Of a DNA stretch of 64,000 bases, positions 61,901-64,000 are shown piece by piece (the stretch's first letter is position 1; every line of letters starts with the position of its first letter). A program made the position numbers and the translations under genes. The DNA lies in assembly GCF_021155775.2 (NCBI RefSeq), contig NC_060234.1, positions 32,175,026 to 32,239,025 on the forward strand, written 5' to 3'. The stretch comes from Neodiprion pinetum. Taxonomy: Eukaryota > Arthropoda > Insecta > Hymenoptera > Diprionidae. A model generated the notes under the pieces. The model made no database searches. It was not told the origin of the DNA and saw nothing but the letters and a program-made list of their open reading frames with translations.

Positions 61901-64000
61901 GTTCACAGCGGTCTCGAGTTTTGCTGAAAAGTCATCCAGTCAATTATGTGATCCTCGGTTACCTACGGAAATTTGAATTTTATTCCTTACCCTGATCGTA
62001 ATGAAGAAAATCCTGAATATCACAATCCGGTAAGAAGATCTTTGGGAATCTGATAAGCTCGGTCTGGAGCTTCGTAAAAAAGTTTTCGTAACTTGGACCA
62101 ACAATTTTCTACTTGATCTGATTTCATTATGAAAGTGATCGTGTACGACTTCCATGGTTCACTGAAAAGTTTTCTTCATTAAAAATCTTGGGAAGCAGCG
62201 TTAGTCACGCGTTGTTACACTTCTCTGAAAACAAAACAACAGATTTCCGTCAATCAGTATCAGGCGAGATTGTGTCGGAATTACTTTATGCAGATCAGTC
62301 TTACACGGATCTTTCATTATTAATATTTATTTTATACGCGGAATTACTTCAGGGACTGAGTTAACTTCCAATCATGCATGCCTGTAGAGTAGTTTCGCAA
62401 TCTATGTAACTTGGTACAAGTTTAGCGGAAGCTTCGGTCATGAGAACAAGAACAGAGCCTCAGATGGGGTGACGGTCAATACTTGCTGTTCATAGCCCGC
62501 GGTGTCCTGATTCACTCGAATGAATGGCTTTGCCAAAGTCTTATGATCGATCCGAGTTATGAATCTATCGTCGAAGAAATTGACAACGAGGTGAAGCTCG
62601 GTTGTAATAACTTACGATGTTTTTATTATCATTCTGCATTTAAACTATTACTATTACGCGCATTGATATTTTTTGGAAATGCTATCCTCCGACGATTTTC
62701 GGAATTCGATTAAATTCCCGAAGGTCACGCTAATAAGGGTCATGGATTTATTCTTTTCGCTGATTCCGACGAAGCAATATCCGCTCGCTTTGCAAGACCC
62801 TAATCAATACCAAGTGGGCGCAGCAAAGTGTAATTCGCTATAATCATCATCAGTTTAAATCCGTGCCCACCGAATGAAGGCTCAAATTTACTCAAGCGTA
62901 AATTTGCGTGTGAAGCGCCGAGGTCGGAATTGAAGCAGTGCTATAATCTGCTTTCAGACGGTCTTTCGCACAGACTTATATTCGACAAGTCCGTCCAGAT
63001 AAGACAATTAGACGTGGTGGAACAACACGGGATCCTGCTAATCAGAGCCGGCGACCGCGGGAGAGACAGCAAAATCCACGTGTTTCGTCTGAGCGAGTTC
63101 GATGCGGAGGCTGGAGGAGACACATTGCCCAAGACGAGATCACACTCCAAGGAGAGAAAACTGGAGCGCACCAGAGGCTGCCACATATACTCCCTTACTC
63201 GACCGGGTGGCTCGCATCTGCGAATGGTGAGTCCGTAGCAACTCGAGACCCTGTTCAGCCCCCGTGTAATCTTACTCTCAATTTCCTCTACCTTGAGATA
63301 AGCAACTCATCTCGCGAAAGCTTGAGTTTGGTGCTTAAAACGGATGCGCGGGAGATCCGCTCTACCACCTTTATCAAGCTTTGAAAAATGTCGTAAATCA
63401 GTCCCTCGGCTGAGCAGAAGCAGTTTGAGAATAATTTTCGAGGCTCAAGCTGATCGAAACCGTTCGATCCTGTCGACGACCTTAATTTTCATCTACTTCC
63501 GATTTTCCGCAGTGCGCTGCCATAGGGCGTCGACTGGTCGTTATGCAGTGGAAACACAGCGCTGCTTGGACCGCTTGGTGCCCGGCATCCGACACCGACA
63601 CCGTCGACGGTTTCGTCTTCGTCAAGGAATTGACGGCTAGCGAAGTGCCGAGCTTCGTGACCATCGTTGAGGGGGCGACGGGATGCGGTGATTGGGCACT
63701 CTGCTGCGCTCTGCGACATAATTTCGAGCTCATCTCGGCGGAGGGTGCATCGAGAATACTATCCGTGGAAACGAGCAACAAGCCCCATCTCGTCGCTGCT
63801 CTGGACCTTCGAGAAGACGAGGAGCCGGAACTGCTTCTGTGCTACAATAGTCAGTATTATCGCAAATCGAAGCGAGTTGGTTCGCGAGACACGTTACTGC
63901 AGGTATTTCTCGGTATAATTGTTCAATTTTCAGATACGTGCCATTTCCAAAAGCTCATGGACGAAAGCATGGCTTCGACGGCGTTCGATTTTCATTGGAA
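40900..64000 (+). CDS. GARNL3: GARNL3-like Rap-GAP/CNH domain protein, 15 exons, 3' end beyond window
   Basis: Predicted GTPase-activating protein for Rap-type small GTPases, expected to act in the cytoplasm. Joined coding exons: 40900-41189, 43571-43640, 56078-56161, 56433-56514, 56784-56905, 57027-57091, 57205-57271, 58059-58161, 58633-58731, 59308-59520, 59660-59925, 60034-60322, 62958-63226, 63513-63849, 63934-64000. All junctions are GT-AG and all phases agree, giving about 807 residues. Family landmarks appear in order: RRGVFSRRYYGSIEM, RRFRVENGDS, LENPENQTRWYFKYFLGK, HQNYVGSDQERSP, YRAILWRRT, GPREIFSPDIQK, GWDKYRGGLD, then RKRHIGNDIV with the catalytic asparagine at residue 371, PLFGPSLPCPPVF, LVKLINGEKAT, and the start of the CNH domain near residue 530. 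Residues 1-105 are Ser/Arg/Asp-rich and less certain. The Rap-GAP plus CNH order separates it from Rap1GAP, SIPA1 and tuberin-type proteins. The stop codon lies outside the window. Confidence 0.93.
41190..43570 (+). other. GARNL3 intron 1
   Basis: Starts GTACGT, ends TTTCAG. Contains the perfect hairpin 41299-41397. A TATAAAGCG motif at about 43268, 300 bases before exon 2, has no initiator at the right distance. Nothing else is recognised. Confidence 0.6.
41299..41397. repeat. Perfect 24-bp inverted repeat with 51-nt loop in intron 1
   Basis: Arm 41299-41322 (core AAACTGTACAAGAATTTGGC) is exactly complementary to 41374-41397. The stem is perfect and moderately AT-rich. The pairing ends abruptly at both sides, unlike a long MITE. 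It lies 110 bases after the donor of exon 1, so the pre-mRNA would fold a hairpin here. Confidence 0.85.
43571..43640 (+). CDS. GARNL3: GARNL3 exon 2 (common exon)
   Basis: Acceptor TTGTTTCAG at 43562-43570; donor GTAAGG at 43641. The first base completes a phase-2 codon from the previous exon, then the frame reads SPATDTVSRRGVFSRRYYGSIEM and ends in phase 0. The RRG-F-SR-YYGS-E motif is the conserved N-terminal signature of the GARNL3 family, where vertebrate proteins have a very similar RRGDFSRKHYGSVE. This identifies the exon although it is isolated between introns of 2.4 and 12.4 kb. Confidence 0.9.
45152..45796. mobile_element. Diverged terminal-inverted-repeat element in intron 2 (probable non-autonomous DNA transposon)
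   Basis: Two facing arms of about 64 bases, 45152-45215 and 45733-45796. The outer 18 bases, AGTGTGTTTCCGAGTAAA, are identical in inverted orientation. They are followed by blocks AGT, TTG, TTGC-TACC-CT and an identical GAACAAATATCG. The arms enclose about 520 bases with no transposase I can recognise. TA dinucleotides flank both ends a few bases out, as in Tc1/mariner-type insertions, but an exact target duplication cannot be fixed by eye. Age and arm divergence suggest an old insertion. Confidence 0.65.
48272..48406. repeat. Inverted repeat, 13-bp perfect arms with weaker continuation
   Basis: CAAATGGACGATT at 48272-48284 pairs with AATCGTCCATTTG at 48394-48406. Inward, ATCGTTGAAATGAC and GTCACGTTTCGAT still pair in part. 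Likely an old palindromic element of about 135 bases in intron 2. Confidence 0.5.
55925..55966. repeat. TA dinucleotide microsatellite
   Basis: Twenty-one TA units, 110 bases before exon 3. It could form a cruciform or hairpin in the pre-mRNA close to the acceptor. Confidence 0.97.
56078..56161 (+). CDS. GARNL3: GARNL3 exon 3
   Basis: The acceptor is ATTATAG (56071-56077), with a second possible acceptor nine bases downstream (CCGCAG, exon start 56087). Both keep the frame and differ only by Leu-Pro-Gln. The product reads (LPQ)VEQDGLENGRRFRVENGDS followed by LGEKEE, matching the family motif GRFRVENG. The donor GTGACT at 56162 is a weak match to consensus but is the only one that joins in phase 0 to exon 4. 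Confidence 0.85.
56433..56514 (+). CDS. GARNL3: GARNL3 exon 4
   Basis: Acceptor CTTTCCAG, exon start 56433; donor GTAAGT at 56515; 27 codons plus one base. Reads MFGSPSTPVLENPENQTRWY then FKYFLGK, the highly conserved LENPE-TRWYFKYFLG block in front of the Rap-GAP domain. The final C joins TT of exon 5 to make Leu. Confidence 0.93.
56784..56905 (+). CDS. GARNL3: GARNL3 exon 5
   Basis: Acceptor TTTTTCAAAG, exon start 56784; donor GTGAGC at 56906. Reads HQNYVGSDQERSPIFLSVVL then SEGAGDRCVPHYRAILWRRT, the conserved segment HQNY-G-D-E-SPFFLSVTLS and YRAILWRKT of GARNL3 proteins. Ends in phase 0. Confidence 0.95.
57027..57091 (+). CDS. GARNL3: GARNL3 exon 6
   Basis: Acceptor CGTTTCAG, exon start 57027; donor GTCAGT at 57092. 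Reads GAQKISLPYMANKPMTVKQI followed by L and a split Ser codon (AG/C). Matches the family segment GTQKI-LPY---K---VK-IL. Confidence 0.93.
57205..57271 (+). CDS. GARNL3: GARNL3 exon 7
   Basis: Acceptor GACTTCAG, exon start 57205; donor GTGAGT at 57272. Completes the split Ser, then reads NFPGMDRLDKGPREIFSPDI and QK. The KGPREIF-P-IQK motif is diagnostic for this subfamily. Ends in phase 0. Confidence 0.95.
57272..58058 (+). other. GARNL3 intron 7
   Basis: Ordinary intron, starting GTGAGT and ending CTTCCCAG; nothing recognised inside. Confidence 0.8.
58059..58161 (+). CDS. GARNL3: GARNL3 exon 8, start of the Rap-GAP domain
   Basis: Acceptor CTTCCCAG, exon start 58059; donor GTGAGT at 58162; 34 codons plus one base. 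Reads DLLLLEEQEGSVNFKFGVVY then AKEGQTTDDEMLSN, the N-terminal part of the Rap-GAP fold (NFKFGV-YAK-GQ--DDEM-SN). Confidence 0.95.
58162..58632 (+). other. GARNL3 intron 8
   Basis: About one quarter is the foldback element 58261-58382. The part after it is open in the frame of exon 9, without homology. Confidence 0.8.
58261..58382. mobile_element. Foldback (palindromic) element in intron 8
   Basis: Arms 58261-58305 and 58337-58382 are inverted copies with about four mismatches and a one-base length difference around a 31-base loop. The inner 22 bases pair perfectly, and the ends are CACGG and CCGTG. The motif CCCTCAACT occurs at both ends of each arm, making each arm itself repetitive. It resembles a foldback-type MITE. 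No clear target-site duplication is visible. Confidence 0.75.
58633..58731 (+). CDS. GARNL3: GARNL3 exon 9, Rap-GAP domain
   Basis: Acceptor CTGTTTCAG, exon start 58633; donor GTACTA at 58732. Completes Glu (G/AA), then reads KGSHDFHRFLDLLGERIRLK followed by GWDKYRGGLDVK, the F--FL-LLG--I-LKGW--YRGGLD block shared by Rap-GAP proteins. The same frame is open upstream through intron 8 by chance. Homology starts only at this acceptor. Confidence 0.94.
58732..59307 (+). other. GARNL3 intron 9
   Basis: Starts GTACTA, ends GCCGCCAG. No feature recognised. Confidence 0.8.
59308..59520 (+). CDS. GARNL3: GARNL3 exon 10, catalytic part of the Rap-GAP domain
   Basis: Acceptor GCCGCCAG, exon start 59308; donor GTAAGT at 59521. 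Reads GDMTGKESVYTVYAGHEVMF, HVSTMLPHSKDNPQQLERKR and then HIGNDIVNVIFTDD. The asparagine of HIGND (codon 59436-59438, residue 371 of this model) corresponds to the asparagine thumb that supplies catalysis in Rap-GAP family proteins, so GAP activity is predicted to be intact. The exon ends within CIKSQFT plus one base. Confidence 0.96.
59660..59925 (+). CDS. GARNL3: GARNL3 exon 11, end of the Rap-GAP domain
   Basis: Acceptor AATTTTCAG, exon start 59660; donor GTAAGT at 59926. Begins by completing His, then HVFAIVSSDSSGWRVAVYCD, VPLFGPSLPCPPVF, FREFLLVKLINGEKAT and SQKRERTLDMLIRDLYQEH. These are the C-terminal core and following helix of the GARNL3 Rap-GAP region. Ends in phase 0. Confidence 0.95.
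60034..60322 (+). CDS. GARNL3: GARNL3 exon 12, linker and start of the CNH domain
   Basis: Acceptor TTGTTTCAG, exon start 60034; donor GTAAGC at 60323. The linker reads NMLNRRALSDVVEAPGRRR, VRVGQAYKLEAIVRGLAP; then come WEPLCVYPDFPQDIICGDSW and VLSTEFGTFLIE, the opening strands of the CNH beta-propeller. Ends with one base of a split codon. Confidence 0.95.
60609..60632. repeat. Three tandem copies of GGATGTTC
   Basis: Exact 8-base unit repeated three times, directly before the CRE pair of intron 12. Confidence 0.9.
60638..60724 (+). promoter_or_regulatory. Intronic cluster: two CRE palindromes and two TCAGT initiators
   Basis: Intron 12 holds two perfect TGACGTCA sites (60639-60646, within the 10-base palindrome GTGACGTCAC, and 60666-60673), 27 bases apart. 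They are followed by a TATAG at 60680-60684 and TCAGT motifs at 60703-60707 and 60720-60724. The first initiator A is 25 bases after the TATA-like sequence. TGACGTCA is the binding site of CREB/ATF-type bZIP factors. An internal promoter or cAMP-responsive enhancer is inference. Confidence 0.3.
60758..61156. repeat. 60-bp minisatellite, about 6.7 copies, in intron 12
   Basis: A strict 60-base period. Copies 60841-60900, 60901-60960, 60961-61020, 61021-61080 and 61081-61140 align base for base, with degenerate copies before them and a partial copy at the end. The core on the + strand is CTCCAGGACAAGCGCTCCGT. On the - strand 60818-61156 is open for 113 codons with no ATG, and every copy gives a 20-residue unit of the form ALVLEVE-HQVKDL, D/E-S-QN(Y/H)G. 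Several differences between copies are synonymous on that strand (GAT/GAC, CTG/CTC, GAG/GAA, AAC/AAT). The + strand has stops in some copies. Confidence 0.9.
62958..63226 (+). CDS. GARNL3: GARNL3 exon 13, CNH domain
   Basis: Acceptor TGCTTTCAG, exon start 62958; donor GTGAGT at 63227. Reads DGLSHRLIFDKSVQIRQLDV, VEQHGILLIRAGDRGRDSKI, HVFRLSEF and later RSHSKERKLERTRGCHIYSL. These match the family motifs K-IHVLE-L--L-LRADKG-DARLFVFRLS and ENKLEKTKGCHLY. Ends in phase 0. Confidence 0.95.
63513..63849 (+). CDS. GARNL3: GARNL3 exon 14, CNH domain
   Basis: Acceptor TTTTCCGCAG, exon start 63513; donor GTCAGT at 63850. Reads CAAIGRRLVVMQWKHSAAWT, VKELTASEVPSFVTIVEGA, LCCALRHNFELISAEGASRI and EDEEPELLLCYN, propeller strands corresponding to AIRNKLLLI, EICLSDSPMVMTLV and AGLLLCYN in relatives. 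GC-richer than its introns. Ends with one base of a split codon. Confidence 0.93.
63934..64000 (+). CDS. GARNL3: GARNL3 exon 15, cut by the window edge
   Basis: Acceptor ATTTTCAG, exon start 63934; the first two bases complete the split codon. Reads TCHFQKLMDESMASTAFDFH then W and runs into the right edge. D-F--W-N is conserved in the CNH domain at this point. The rest of the CNH domain and the C-terminal tail lie outside. Confidence 0.88.
   Translation, partial: MRAISKSSWTKAWLRRRSIFIG

Larger units (their letters stand above)
60323..62957 (+). other. GARNL3 intron 12, 2.6 kb
   Basis: The largest intron of the compact 3' half. Holds the GGATGTTC triplet, CRE/initiator cluster and 60-bp minisatellite. 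From 61160 to 62957 nothing is recognised. Confidence 0.8.

Noticed and set aside
1..64000. CRISPR arrays, bacterial operons, rRNA, viral or retroelement proteins
   Set aside because: No regular spacer-repeat structure, ribosomal signature, reverse transcriptase, integrase or transposase motif was seen on either strand.

Overview
This is a eukaryotic window: AT-rich, gene-poor DNA with GT-AG introns, simple repeats and palindromic elements. One gene can be read with confidence. Its protein matches the GARNL3 family (GTPase-activating Rap/Ran-GAP domain-like protein 3) known from vertebrates and insects. Gene structure, insect-type TCAGT initiator motifs and repeat content suggest an insect, possibly a hymenopteran. 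That assignment is inference.

Layout. Positions 1-40899 hold no gene I can assign firmly. They contain several open, locally GC-richer exon-like islands on the + strand (3985-4181, 8318-8532, 24849-25171 and, more weakly, 23173-23390). Each starts with ATG and ends at a GTGAG-type splice donor in phase 2. The best-supported first coding exon, 40900-41189, also ends in phase 2, and exon 2 (43571-43640) begins with the single base needed to complete such a codon. I therefore propose a series of alternative first exons spread over about 37 kb, all splicing to exon 2. After a 12.4-kb intron, thirteen more exons follow compactly from 56078 to the right edge, where the gene is cut off. All fifteen exons join in one frame and give about 807 residues: a Ser-rich N-terminus, a Rap-GAP domain with its catalytic asparagine, and the first part of a CNH (citron homology) domain.

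Non-genic structure. The introns carry a diverged terminal-inverted-repeat element (45152-45796), a foldback element (58261-58382), a perfect 24-bp stem hairpin (41299-41397) and smaller palindromes. Intron 12 carries two perfect cAMP-response-element palindromes followed by TCAGT initiators, and then a 60-bp minisatellite that stays open as a 20-residue protein repeat on the opposite strand. No rRNA, tRNA, CRISPR array or bacterial feature was seen, and no viral gene was recognised.
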